DNA of 15,614 nucleotides from Nephromyces sp. MM_2019. Lineage: Eukaryota; Apicomplexa; Aconoidasida; Nephromycida. The translations under genes were made by a program, and so were the position numbers. The stretch covers positions 59,228 through 74,841 of the forward strand of contig JADHZB010001380.1 in NCBI GenBank assembly GCA_015657535.1. The letters run 5' to 3'. Of this stretch, positions 1-8,580 are shown piece by piece. The notes beneath the pieces are model-generated. The model was not told where the DNA came from. It did not search any database and worked only from the letters and a program-made list of their open reading frames with translations. Numbering within the stretch: position 1 is the stretch's first letter; each line of letters opens with the position of its first letter.

Positions 1-138
1 TGTATGCTTGTGTGTGTGTGTATGCTTGTGTGTGTGTGTATGCTTGTGTGTGTGTGTATGCTTGTGTGTGTGTGTATGCTTGTGTGTGTGTGTATGCTTG
101 TGTGTGTATGTATGCTTGTGTGTGTATGTTTGTGTGTG
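1..138. repeat. 18-bp TG-rich minisatellite, about 7 copies
   Basis: The motif TATGCT recurs at 3, 21, 39, 57, 75, 93 and 111, an exact 18-bp period. Each copy is TGTATGCTTGTGTGTGTG or close to it; the last copies swap a TG for a TA. The array touches the left window edge and may be longer. All three + frames are open through it, giving Cys/Val/Leu strings, but this follows from the repeat and is not evidence of coding. It most likely lies in an intron of the PIP5K gene that follows. Confidence 0.9.
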
Positions 139-420
139 TGTGTATTTGTACCTGCATATATGCGTATGCTCGTATGTTTCTGCATTTGGAATGTGATTAG
201 GTTGGTGTGCATGATTTTCCTATTAAGAGTGTATGTGTGTGTGCATAATTCACCCTGGTTAGAGCGTTTTCATGTGTGTGTTTCTTAATTATTTTAAGAG
301 TCTCTTGTTTGTGGAGTGTATTACTTTGTATGCCTGTTCCAAAGCGTATCCGTTATGCTTTGTGTATGTGTTTCTGGACTTTTTCTTATGAAGCTGAGTA
401 TTGTAATGCCTTTCACTCAG

Positions 421-3400
421 GTGGTATTGAAAAGTTATATTTCGTAGTGATGGGCAATTTTTTGCATGCCCCAGTGGAGATACATAGGAGATACGATATA
501 AAGGGTTCGACCATGGGAAGGAGTATTCCTGCAGAGAAGAGAGGGTGAGCTATGGGATGATGTGCATATGGATTATATTGTGTGTTGGAATGTGCTTGGG
601 TTGGAGTATGTGTGTGGACTTATTTTTAGTGTGTGTGAGTGTCATTGCTAGAGTAATCTGTAGGAGAGATATTTCTGAGTAGATTTGAATACTATCTGTT
701 GTAGATTTATTAGTCTTCATCTGCTTAACGCTGTATATATACCTATAATACTACTGCTTAGTATGAAAGCCTTCCGTATGAAGCCTCCTTCATTTAGCCT
801 ATTGCTGAGTCGTCTACTTGATCTTATAATTCGCCGTATTTTGCTAATTTTTTCGTCTATTTCTTCTTTATCAACTTCTTCCTCTTCTTCTTTATTTTGA
901 TCTTCCTCCTCTTCCTCCGCTTCCTTTGCTTCTTCATCCTCTTTTTGCTCCTCTCCTCTTCATGCTCTGCCCTCTCTCTCTTTTTCCAGCTATTGTTCGT
1001 TGTTTTCTTCCTTTCATAATATAAAATGTTTTGCGCAGTATCTTCCTCTTCAAATTCGTATATTTATTGGTTTCTCTGTGCTGTCTCATGTTTGTTAGTG
1101 AGCCAGGAATAACAATGAAAGATGTTGATGCACTTCAGTTGTGTGAGAAGGTAGGTGGGGGGTTTTGATGGTGGGAGTTTTAGTGGTGGGGGTTTTTTTT
1201 TGCGGGGNGGGGGGAGGGGTTCTGGTGTTTGTAGGTTTTTAAGGATCATGCTGAGGGATTAGCGTGTGCAGGCTTAAATGTATTTGTTGAGGCTCTTATG
1301 AGTGTGTTTATGTCTTATTTTTTTCATGAGCTGCTCCATCCCCCCTCTTCTTTTGATGTGTGGTAGTCTGATGGTTTCCATGTCTCTGGTTTCTGCAGCT
1401 TTTTGTTGTTGATATTTTTGTGTGTGCGTTTTCTCCATCTTGTCCGATTCTTCCATTATTCTCCTTATGCTTTATTATCCTGCACTGTTTCTTCCTGTTC
1501 TTCATGGTTTTTTTGTTTTTGTGTGTGCTTTTCATCTTTATATTTTGCGACTTACATTTTCTGATGGTTTTTATCTTCTTTTCCCCTTTTCTTTGTCTTG
1601 TTTTTTATTTCTTCCTATTCTTCTTTTGATTCGTCTTCATCCTCTCCTTACCCATCTGTTTCTCCCTCCTCTTCCTCTATCTTACAGATTACTATATCCC
1701 CGGAAAGTTCTGAGCAACTTCTGACTCAGCTGAAGGAAGACTGCAAAATGCTTGCCTCATTTAATATAATGGACTACTCACTTCTTATCGGAATCCATGA
1801 TTTAAAAGGTTTTGTGTGTGCAATGTATTTCTCCTCTTATTATATATCTTGGCGTGTGTATGTGTGTGCGGGTGTGTGCAGATGTGTGCTATTGTGTGTG
1901 GGTTTGTGCGGGTGTGTGCGGATATGTGTGGATGCGGGCATCTGCGCATGAGCGTGGGCTTCTGTGTGCATTTTTGGGCATCTATGTATATGTGTGTGTG
2001 CCTTCGATACAGTATTTTGAATTCTCCTAATGAATGACTTCTTTTGAGTGTACGTACAGCTGAACCGACATCGAAGACTGATACTCTGTCACCAATTCAC
2101 CCAGATGTCGCTCCATATCAGGTATTTCATGTGAAGGAGGGATTTACGGCACTTGGCTAACTTTTCCTACCTTTTGTGTGAGTGTCAGTTTTTCAGCTTG
2201 TGTGCTGGTGTCTGTAAGTTTGTGTGCCTCTTTCAACTCGTGTGTGTGTGTGTGTCCCTTTATCAACTTGTGCATATATGGGCTGGAAGAGTACCTTATT
2301 GGTAAGTGTCTGCGCAAGGACTTGTGTGTTTCCCAGTACATGTAATTTCGTGTGTATGTATTATGATGTACTTGCGTCTATTGTCAGCGTGTAAATGCCT
2401 GTCAATGCCGCCTTGTTTGTGCATGTTGAAACGCTTTTGCACTTGTGTGTGATTAGCGGTTTGTGTAGGTGTGCGTGTGTCTCCCTTTTGTGTGGTAGCT
2501 TCTGTGATATTTCTTTCCCAGCTTATAAGCCTTTTTATGTATATAAGCGTTCCCCCCTAGTGTGTATGTTTATTTTTTTTATCTAAATATAGGTTTATGG
2601 CTGTGTGTCTATGTGTGTGCATATATGTGTATGTGTGTGTGAAGACCTGCAAGATTTTCTTCTTCTCAGGATAACATGGGTGGGATACCCAGTCGTTCAG
2701 GGAACAAACTCTACTATTTTGGTATTATTGATGTCTCAACTCGCTGGAAGTACGCCGTTTTCACTTCTCGTCTTGTGTGTTGCAGTATTTTCAAATTTGT
2801 TGGCAATTCACGTTTTCCTCGGTGTACGTAAACTCTCATGATGTGAATCTCGTGGTGTTTTGTAGTTAAAAGTGTGCTGCGGTGATTTTTTAAGTCAGGA
2901 TGTTGTCGACTGTATTATTGTTTTTAGATATATATTTAGCGAAGTATCTGTAAGTGTGTGTTTTTGCGTGTTTATGGGTGTGTATGTGCGTGAATAACCA
3001 TGAACTTGAAGGTTAGTTTTGGTGAGTGTATCCATCTCTGATTATGCTTCCATTTGTGCGTTCGTGTGAGTGTTTATAGTGACGATGCTGTTCCTCTGTG
3101 CTCCGAACTTCGGATATGTGTGTTAAGACGATACCACTTTGAACCCGAAGCTTGGCATGTGTGTATCTGCGTATAATGACGATTCTAGTTCTCTTTTTCT
3201 TACACAGAGGTGTGTGTGCATTTCAGGGTGCGTGTTTTGGCTTTGATATCCTTTGTAGTGAGACTAAGAGATGTCTTTGCGCCACTAATAACTTCATCCC
3301 CCTGTGTGTTTCTCTTTCCCCCCTATACAGTGCCACTAAGAAGGCAGAAGCTATCTTTCGCTCATTACAGTAAGTCCTGCAATACTGATAGGGATTTTGC

Positions 3401-4044
3401 GATTGAGTGTATATACACCAAACAGTTAATCCAAGAGCAGTGCTCAGTATGTGTTATGAGCAGCGCGTGAAGCTTATGCAGACAAATTTATCTTGTGTGT
3501 CAGGTTGAAGTCCCCGCGGGAGATTTCGTGTGTAAATCCCATATTTTATGCTGGTAAGTGTGTTTTACTTGTCACTTCTGGGTTAATTACGTGGCTATAC
3601 ACTCTGTAGGTATTGTATAGTCATTTAAGGTTACTGTGTTGACGCGCTTTGTGTGTGTTTCGTGGGCGAGATTAATGTGAAGCCTACTTTGGTATGTGTG
3701 GGCCGGAGGTATAAGTGGGTGTGTGAGTCAGTGTGTGGGTTGACATATACAGGTCGATGTGTGTGTGTGTGTGTAAGAGCCCTTTTCTGTCGGTGTGTTG
3801 TTTTCTTGTTTTTTTATAAAGAGATAGATGCTGTGTTTGAGAGTCAATGTGATTCCGTGTGCCTTTGTGTGTTTAGTTGTACTTATGTATCCTACGTTGT
3901 TTTCTGCTGCGAATAGCACTTGACTTTATTTAGCATTTCTTTAGCTCACTCTCTTTCCCCCCTCACTTATGACTTTACTGCAATCACTGTATACTGCTAT
4001 CTTCAGAGAGATTGCAGCAGTTCGTGAGGAATATGATGGAATGA
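421..4044 (+). CDS. PIP5K: Phosphatidylinositol-4-phosphate 5-kinase, C-terminal part, 8 exons (5' partial)
   Basis: Lipid kinase of the PIPK family; family members phosphorylate PI4P to PI(4,5)P2 at membranes. Exons: 421-544, 1099-1150, 1688-1808, 2060-2121, 2670-2749, 3331-3369, 3504-3553, 4007-4044. Every junction is GT-AG and every phase agrees, giving 187 residues and a TGA stop. Motifs in order: YFVVMGNF near residue 6; IHRRYDIKGS at 20-29; TMKDVD in exon 2; FNIMDYSLLIGIH at 83-95 with the catalytic Asp 87; YYFGIID with the metal-binding Asp at 140; activation loop KKAE at 149-152; ISCVNPIFYAERLQQFV near the end. The Glu of KKxE is the residue that marks type I enzymes with 5-kinase activity; type II enzymes have Ala there. 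The nucleotide-binding N-lobe is missing and must lie upstream; I found no convincing exon in 139-420. Exon 4 is a polar linker. The protein ends about ten residues after the conserved YAERL block, as usual in the family. Confidence 0.93.
857..990 (+). repeat. Pyrimidine-rich tract inside PIP5K intron 545-1098
   Basis: About 130 bases are almost only C and T (TTC, CTC and CCT runs), ending in TTTTTCCAG. This last part would make a good 3' splice site at about 990, but the family match and the reading phase both pick the later acceptor TTGTTAG at 1098. It may be a decoy or alternative acceptor. No exon that extends the kinase was seen between 991 and 1098. Confidence 0.6.
1151..1221 (+). other. 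G-run cluster at the 5' end of PIP5K intron 2 (possible G-quadruplex)
   Basis: Right after the donor GAAG|GTAGGT the + strand has GGGGGG, GGG, GGGGG, GGGG, GGGGGG and GGGG within 70 bases, separated by short T-rich loops. That is enough for a G-quadruplex in DNA or in the transcript. The undetermined base N at 1208 lies in the longest G cluster, so run lengths there are uncertain. Confidence 0.55.
1809..2669 (+). other. TG-rich introns of PIP5K (1809-2059 and 2122-2669)
   Basis: Both introns are dense in TGTGTG with scattered T runs on the sense strand. The first has GTGTGTGCGGG-type copies between 1855 and 1950; the second has several separate (TG)4-7 runs, for example at 2240-2255 and 2602-2641. 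Apart from the short exon 2060-2121 between them, nothing in this stretch looks like an extra kinase exon. Neither intron contains an element I recognise. Confidence 0.7.
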
Positions 4045-4460
4045 GAGGTTAAGGAATTGGCTCATTTTGTTGTATAGAAGATGCAGGCAATTTTTTGAGT
4101 ACACAAATTAATTGTGTAAACACGCGCACCAGAGCATACCTTCTCACATACGCACAGGCCCGCGCATATGGATAAAACCACACGCAGAGAAATGCAGATA
4201 AATTTGCACGCAGGGAAACACGCACACATGCAGAGAAGCATGCACACAGACAGAGAAACACACAAACACATAAAGAAACACAAACATACAAGGGAATACA
4301 CCAACACGCATAAGCGCACAAACACACAGAAACTCACGCGGAAGCACAAACACAGAGAAACCCACAGACGGATGCACAAGCCCATCTACAAACACACACC
4401 AAGAGGCACGCACACACAATACAGGCCCACCAAACAATCCAAAGTAAATTTAAACACAAA
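4045..4460. repeat. CA-rich low-complexity tract after PIP5K
   Basis: From about 4098 to 4420 the + strand switches from TG-rich to CA-rich: ACACAAACAC, AGAAACACAC and similar degenerate units of roughly 10 to 12 bases. The + frame stays open and would give a Thr/His/Lys-rich peptide, which is a consequence of the composition. If TG-rich sense introns are general in this genome, the tract could instead be an intron or 3' region of a minus-strand transcript. It starts about 50 bases after the PIP5K stop, so the kinase 3' UTR may run into it. Confidence 0.6.
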
Positions 4461-4880
4461 AATACGTACATGCCTGCACATACACATAACCGGGCGTACT
4501 AGCATACGCGCGTATCTTCCAGCCGTGCTTTCTGCAAGGATAATTTTTCCGTGTAATTTCGAGATGAAATCGAAAATTCAAAGTACAAAAATAACAAAAG
4601 GTTCGTTGCAGCAGGTATTTTTCTGTCTGGTGAGCTTGCTTTTGGATAAGGCAGTTTGCAATTCAGATGCGCAGCAGACGTGCCTTTTTATATGCTATCG
4701 CAAGGACTAAACTGCTGATATTGCTACGAAACCTACGAATGATTCTGGAAGGAATGGCCAAAAATTTTTTGCTGGAAATTAAACATATACATGTATATAT
4801 GCGTTGTTTTTGGTAAATAAAGTAGGTGTAGTTTGTATATAATCTCGTAGGTTGCCGGAGCTTAGCTCTTATTTTTAAAG

Positions 4881-5043
4881 GCAGTTCTATCTGGTATATG
4901 CAGGCTTGACTCCTATGAAGAAGAAAAAACTTCAACAGGATTCATTCTTTGTAGGAAAAATTAGGCGGCTTACAATGAGACAGGTTGAAAAAATTGGAAG
5001 ACATGCTGATTTTGACTATTTTAAGAAAAGCTGGAATTTGTGA
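4881..5043 (+). CDS. Candidate terminal exon of an unassigned gene
   Basis: After an acceptor-like TTTTTAAAG, one frame is open for 53 codons to TGA at 5041. It opens with QFYLVYAGL, then TPMKKKKLQQDSFF, VGKIRRLTMRQVEKIG, and ends DYFKKSWNL. Basic and aromatic residues are mixed as in an ordinary folded or nucleic-acid-binding tail rather than in repeat-driven sequence. An inner ATG at 4915 would give 42 residues. A second frame from the same acceptor also stays open for 27 codons (AVLSGICRLDSYEEE...), so the call is not secure. I found no matching upstream exon with the correct phase in the CA-rich region. The family is not recognised. Confidence 0.27.
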
Positions 5044-5407
5044 GGAAGCAATTTTGAGCTGATAAAGCCTTCATGCAAAAGACTAAAAGGCTTTCAGGCT
5101 TTAGCAAATTTACGCAGATCGTAGTGAATATCCAGTTTTCTGGAATTCCAACAATTTTTCGCGGATGCAGCGACTGTGTACATCATCCCGCTAGGGGGGT
5201 GGAAATCTAGGCGTAATGAAATGCCGCGTGCCGAGGATATGTAGTATATTGCCGCGCAACGCCGATTAGAAAGCTGTTTTTTGTGTAATTGGATGGTTAT
5301 CATGCTTTGGTTTTTGGGTTGTGAGGGCTTTTCTGGGTGGACATGTGCAGAGATCGAGCAGTCAGCTGGCCTACGATATTTTTGTGTATTTAGCTGATAT
5401 GCAGTGA
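5044..5407. other. Gap with no supported gene
   Basis: Mixed-composition DNA. A minus-strand frame is open from 5567 down to 5094 (157 codons if an ATG start is used), covering the 36-bp repeat and this stretch. Apart from the repeat part it has no motif, so I do not call it. Confidence 0.4.
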
Positions 5408-5515
5408 GGTATATGACGTTTTTTTCCAGATTATTTGCAGTCGGGTATATGATATTTTTGTCCAGATTATTTGCAGGCGGGTATATGACGTTTTTGTCTA
5501 GATGGTTTGCAGGCC
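5408..5515. repeat. 36-bp tandem repeat, 3 copies
   Basis: Copies begin at 5408, 5444 and 5480, each starting GGTATATGA and ending in TTTGCAG plus two to four bases. The period is exactly 36 bp (12 codons), so frames stay open on both strands: the minus strand gives a repeating ANNLDKNIIYP-type peptide, the plus strand YMTFLSRLFAG-type. Each copy holds a T run followed by CCAG or CTAG and a second TTTGCAG, so it carries 3' splice-site-like signals. Copies differ at a few positions. Confidence 0.85.
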
Positions 5516-5723
5516 ACTTTGCGATACTAGAGTGTATTTTGAATATATTTCTAGCTTCTCTGCGCATAAAAAACCTTGCCGATGATATGCCACTTATACC
5601 GGCGACAGTTCTACGTGTTTATGCCAGTTTCTCCTCTTATATATTAGAGTGCATCGTTATTTTATCCTTCTCATATGCTTTATGCGAATTTCAAGTGATT
5701 AGCCGTTTCGTGTGTAACGTATA

Positions 5724-6082
5724 ATGTGTAGGACAAATGTGAAGCCGCTGGAGGTGAGTTATCGTCCCCTTTCCATTCAATGTTTTATTTCAAGTGTAAC
5801 ACGTTTTTCTCCATCATCTACGAGGAGAGAAAGAATTTTGATGGCAGTCCACATATACGTGTGTAGCTACACTTAGTTCATCCTTGTATATTTGCGCGTA
5901 ACGTCAGCTTTTAGGTTGTGGAGTGAAATGTATTTGCGATATAGAATTTTCGTGAATTTCTTTTTTAAAAGGAACTTTTGTTGTTAACTGGTGATAACTC
6001 TGTGCGGAGTTGGCTCATTGGGTGGAGTGCTGCATGCACTCCCCCGCGATACCCCGGCAGGCGAGAATTTGGATTTTCTTGA
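5724..6082 (+). CDS. Candidate two-exon small gene, 46 residues
   Basis: Exon 1 (5724-5753) would read MCRTNVKPLE and ends at a perfect donor, GAG|GTGAGT. Exon 2 (5972-6082) follows TTTCTTTTTTAAAAG and reads ELLLLTGDNSVRSWLIGW, then SAACTPPRYPGRREFGFS and TGA. The phase is zero on both sides, so the frame continues. The product has a Leu-rich start, two Trp and a Pro/Gly/Arg tail; no family is recognised. Exon 1 could instead be internal, with an acceptor at GTGTAG 5731, which would make the protein longer at its N terminus. The intron is 218 nt. The opposite strand is also open across exon 2, which weakens the case. Confidence 0.32.
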
Positions 6083-6614
6083 TTTGAATTTAATAATTCA
6101 CAAGTTTTTTTCTGCGAGGAACTCGCTAGTTTAGAGCCTTCAATGGCATAGCTGCGCCCACTCTCCGAGTGTGTTGCGAAGTTTTTCCCGCAAGAATTGA
6201 GTGATATCCTGTTGTGCTCCCAGATGCAAAAATAAATGTACATGGAATTAAAGAGTGGGGTTTTACACGCACGACCAATATCACAAAAGTATGGCAATGC
6301 GGGTTCACCTAACTTTTGCTTTTAACAAAAAAAAATTATGTCTGGTTTACAAGGGCGTGTATGGTTAGTCGGTATATTCTTGGGCGTTATTTTTTTGCTC
6401 GCGAAGCCACTGTTCATCTGATTGCTTGCGATTAAAAGGTGAGTCCATGTACTACGTGGTACTGACTTGTAAGGGCTGTGTAGCCCCTCGTTTGCGGCTA
6501 TTCCAGGTTGAAGCAGGTTTTCTTTGGGATCTTAGCTTTTTTGCAGGAATTCAGTGGTGAGTCATTGGCTTTTTCCTGCGAAGTCATCAAATCTTAGTGT
6601 TGTTCCTTTTTCAG
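6083..6614. other. Intergenic or intronic stretch with strong splice-like signals
   Basis: No firm gene. Seen here: a perfect donor AAAAG|GTGAGT at 6438/6439; acceptor TTTTTTGCAG at 6546, followed only 10 bases later by GTG|GTGAGT at 6557; and acceptor TTCCTTTTTCAG at 6614. These suggest a transcribed + strand gene ending in the exon at 6615. A 27-codon frame at 6338-6421 has a hydrophobic core (VWLVGIFLGVIFLLA) but nothing else supports it. Confidence 0.4.
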
Positions 6615-6793
6615 ACAACAATTATGATTTAGGTGGTGGAGAAACTAGGGGTGGATGTTTTCCTTGCATGCGACGTGTCAAAAGTAGCGTTACTCTTGTT
6701 AGGGATGAGGTAGGGAGCCATGAGACCTGCATTGGGGATAGATTAACTCTTATTAGGGATGGAATAGGAAACCATGAAATCCGCGCTTCGTAA
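6615..6793 (+). CDS. Candidate terminal exon with an 18-residue duplication
   Basis: It starts after the strong acceptor TGTTCCTTTTTCAG. Taking two bases to finish a split codon, the frame reads NNYDLGGGETRGGCFPCMRR, then two copies of an 18-codon unit (TLVRDEVGSHET and TLIRDGIGNHEI, 54-bp period, near 6690 and 6744), and stops at TAA 6791. Gly-rich GGGETRGG and the CFPC cluster look like genuine protein, but no family is recognised. The phase fits direct splicing from the donor at 6438. It also fits a 10-nt microexon at 6547-6556 (EFS plus one base) if an upstream exon ends in phase zero; such an exon was not found. Confidence 0.33.
6690..6785. repeat. 54-bp imperfect direct repeat, 2 copies
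   Basis: TACTCTTGTTAGGGATGAGG at 6691 is repeated 54 bp later as AACTCTTATTAGGGATGGAA, continuing through AGG(G/A)A(G/A)CCATGA(G/A)A. The period is a multiple of three. The differences are mostly A/G transitions. Confidence 0.8.
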
Positions 6794-7043
6794 ACCTTGT
6801 GAGACGGTTCAGTGTGTCTGGATCGGGTATTGAAAAGTGGATTCTCCATCTTTTCTTGCTCCAAGAAAGCCTGATAAATTGAAGTGGTAGTTGCGCGTGA
6901 AACACACGCATTGAATGCCTTGTAAGTTTGATTGGGTCGCGGAATGAACGCCGACTGAAACTTGGCGGAAGTCTTCTGGTAATGGAATCCATTCAAAGTA
7001 GATAATTTTATGCTATTTCACAGCAAAATTTTTTGGTGGACTC

Positions 7044-7742
7044 ATGGAAAAGGAATTTTATTCTGTCGTTTATAAGGTTAGTAGAGAAAAAAATCTCCAC
7101 TAACATCACTCTCATGGGTGGTTATTGGCTGGTCTTGTATGCTCAGCGGAGAGTTCGAGACAGGAAAACTATATTGGCAATATTCCGGAGCACAGTTGCA
7201 GGGCATTAGATTTTTTAGCGGATTTAGTGATGAAACTTTTGCCGATAGAGAGCTCGTTAATAAGTGATACAGAAATCCTAGGTTAAAAGAGATTTTCGTG
7301 TTCTTTATCCCAGCATGAGGCGATAAGTAAGATTCGTACCGTTGCTTCAAAGTTTGGGGTTCTTATGGTTCCTGGTTTTCATGGGTTTGTTGTTGTAGTT
7401 TGCTAGTACCGTAGTTTGTTGCTCATGCTAACCTGGTGATCCTCACGCTTTCTCGGCTTGCTATACTCACAGTTTCAACAATCACCTTATCGTCGCTAGT
7501 TGGTGCAGGAACCATTTTCATGGCATACTGCACTCACCTTGTATAAGTTTGTAGCAGTTTCTATTCAACGAGAAAGTGCACCTACTGTCGGACTAAACTG
7601 CTGATTCCTTCCTTCTTTTGCTTTCGGAGTGGTTAACGCTGAAAAATCAGCTGGCGAGGATTTGATTTTATCTTTACAGATTAGAGCAGAATGCAAGCCA
7701 CATCCTACTGTGGAGAAAAGTTATGATTACTTCGCTCCTTAG
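7044..7742 (+). CDS. Candidate four-exon gene for a 74-residue single-pass membrane protein
   Basis: Exons: 7044-7076, 7314-7374, 7473-7540, 7680-7742. Donors are AAG|GTTAGT, CCTG|GTTTTC and CTT|GTATAAG; acceptors are TTCTTTATCCCAG, ATACTCACAG and TATCTTTACAG. All phases agree and no stop occurs before the final TAG. Reading: MEKEFYSVVYK, then HEAISKIRTVASKFGVLMVP, a split Val codon, STITLSSLVGAGTIFMAY, CTHL, and IRAECKPHPTVEKSYDYFAP. Residues about 27-50 form one hydrophobic segment assembled across the second junction, which supports that splice. The N-terminal part is basic and the tail is polar, a layout common in small mitochondrial inner-membrane subunits; that comparison is inference and no family is recognised. 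An acceptor at CACAG 7023 would keep the frame and add KFFGGL before the Met, so the gene might have an earlier exon. Introns are 237, 98 and 139 nt and are not TG-rich, unlike those of PIP5K. Confidence 0.45.
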
Positions 7743-7821
7743 CACGACTGGTGCTCTCCCTCCAACAGGCTTTAGGCGTGTCTCGCTATTTTACAGTTAA
7801 AAAAGCGCCAGAATATTCATA
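7743..7821. other. Spacer after the small membrane-protein gene
   Basis: Seventy-nine bases follow the TAG stop and no gene is seen in them. There is no AATAAA polyadenylation motif; a CTATTTTACAG at about 7787-7797 looks like a 3' splice site, followed at once by TTAAAAAAG. Confidence 0.35.
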
Positions 7822-7975
7822 GCTGGTGTGCCTGCTGGTGTGTTTGCTAGTGTGTGTACTGGCGTGTGTGCTGGTGTGCATGCTGCTGTATGCGCTGGTG
7901 TGTGTGTTGGTGTGTGTTGGTGTGTGTTGGTGTGTGTCTGCGCCTGGCTGTGTGTCTAGCCGTCTGCCTCTGGCT
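7822..7975. repeat. 12-bp TG-rich minisatellite passing into 10-bp units
   Basis: Degenerate GCTGGTGTGTGT units start at 7822, 7834, 7846, 7858, 7870 and 7882, then change to three GTTGGTGTGT units near 7906-7936, then to GTCTGCCTCTGGCTG-like sequence. The 12-bp period keeps + frames open (LVCV-type peptides), so open frames here are not evidence of coding. Confidence 0.8.
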
Positions 7976-8309
7976 GTGTCAGCGTTTCCCGGTGTGTGGG
8001 TAAAAATATAAGAGCTTATAGGGTGAACACAGAAACTTAACAAAAGAGCTCAACTCAAGGAATAACCTTCCTTTGGTGAGCTCTTGATAGGTTTTCCCAC
8101 ATACTTTACTGCAGGGAGAAAATCACTACTTCTTTTACTTTTTCCTACACTTTTATATTCGTAAAAATTTAGTCTCGTAATCATCCCAAATCGTCCGAGC
8201 TACTTAAATATTTCTCCGAGCTGCAATCTCACTTGCAGAGGAGACGTTAGCTTTTCAAGTTTCAGGCTACTACGCTTTTTTAAAGTCGATATGCGTGAAA
8301 GCATTTTTT
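7976..8309. other. Unassigned stretch between TG and CA tracts
   Basis: There is no + strand gene. On the minus strand a short frame ends in TAG at about 8200 and reads LKLEKLTSPLQVRLQLGEIF before the stop, with AGTAG as a possible acceptor just before it near 8265-8275. It could be the last exon of a minus-strand gene whose TG-rich intron would be the neighbouring CA tract. Support is weak. Confidence 0.2.
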
Positions 8310-8580
8310 TGAGTAGCAACAAACATAGACACACAAGGGGTATGTCAGGAGTGCACACACAGCAACACACAATGGGAAAGCACACACACAATAGCTCAGG
8401 AATGCACACGCATAGCACACAATGGGAATGCCTACACAAGGATACCTCCAGAAATGCACACATAACGCACCAGAGACAGACACAACACAGTGCAACACGC
8501 ACCCCAAACACACGCAACGCAATACATACGCACACATAGCTCCTCACACAGACACACTCCCACGCACACACACACATAGA
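8310..8580. repeat. CA-rich low-complexity tract
   Basis: The + strand is dense in CACACA with GGGAATGCAC-type units repeated about every 20-25 bases (8349, 8371, 8400, 8424 and 8452). On the minus strand this is TG-rich, like the PIP5K introns in sense orientation. Just beyond it, minus-strand sequence 8730-8590 is open and Lys/Asn/Pro-rich (KSKFDEKFNNPLASWPSTI), so an intron of a minus-strand gene is possible but unproven. Confidence 0.6.

Noticed and set aside
2750..2830. Read-through of PIP5K exon 5 as coding (YAVFTSRLVCCSIFKF...)
   Set aside because: The frame is open, but splicing at GAA|GTACGC to the acceptor at 3330 gives the conserved KKAE loop in the exact phase, whereas the read-through has no family match.
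4049..4437. Three overlapping minus-strand Cys/Val/Leu-rich frames
   Set aside because: They are reverse readings of the same CA tract; all three frames are open at once, which is typical of TG repeats and not of genes.
4168..4710. 180-codon + strand open frame rich in Thr, His and Lys
   Set aside because: Its openness comes from degenerate CA repeats that lack stop codons in this frame; the residue pattern (HTHKHTRE and similar) follows the DNA repeat, and there is no domain or splice evidence.
6000..6075. tRNA-like stretch with a TGGCTCATTGGGTGG box and a GGAGTGC-TGCAT-GCACTCC hairpin
   Set aside because: The first box resembles a tRNA A box, but no acceptor stem or T-arm can be formed and the second box (GGCGAGAATTT) does not match GGTTCGANTCC. 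The 7-bp hairpin replaces rather than follows a D-arm.
6338..6421. 27-codon + strand frame with a hydrophobic core (signal-anchor-like)
   Set aside because: Very short, no splice site in phase, and two other frames across it are also open; hydrophobic runs are common in T-rich DNA.
6622..6996. 124-codon minus-strand frame overlapping the 54-bp repeat
   Set aside because: It conflicts with the + strand exon that follows a strong acceptor and has no motif of its own. It cannot be fully excluded.
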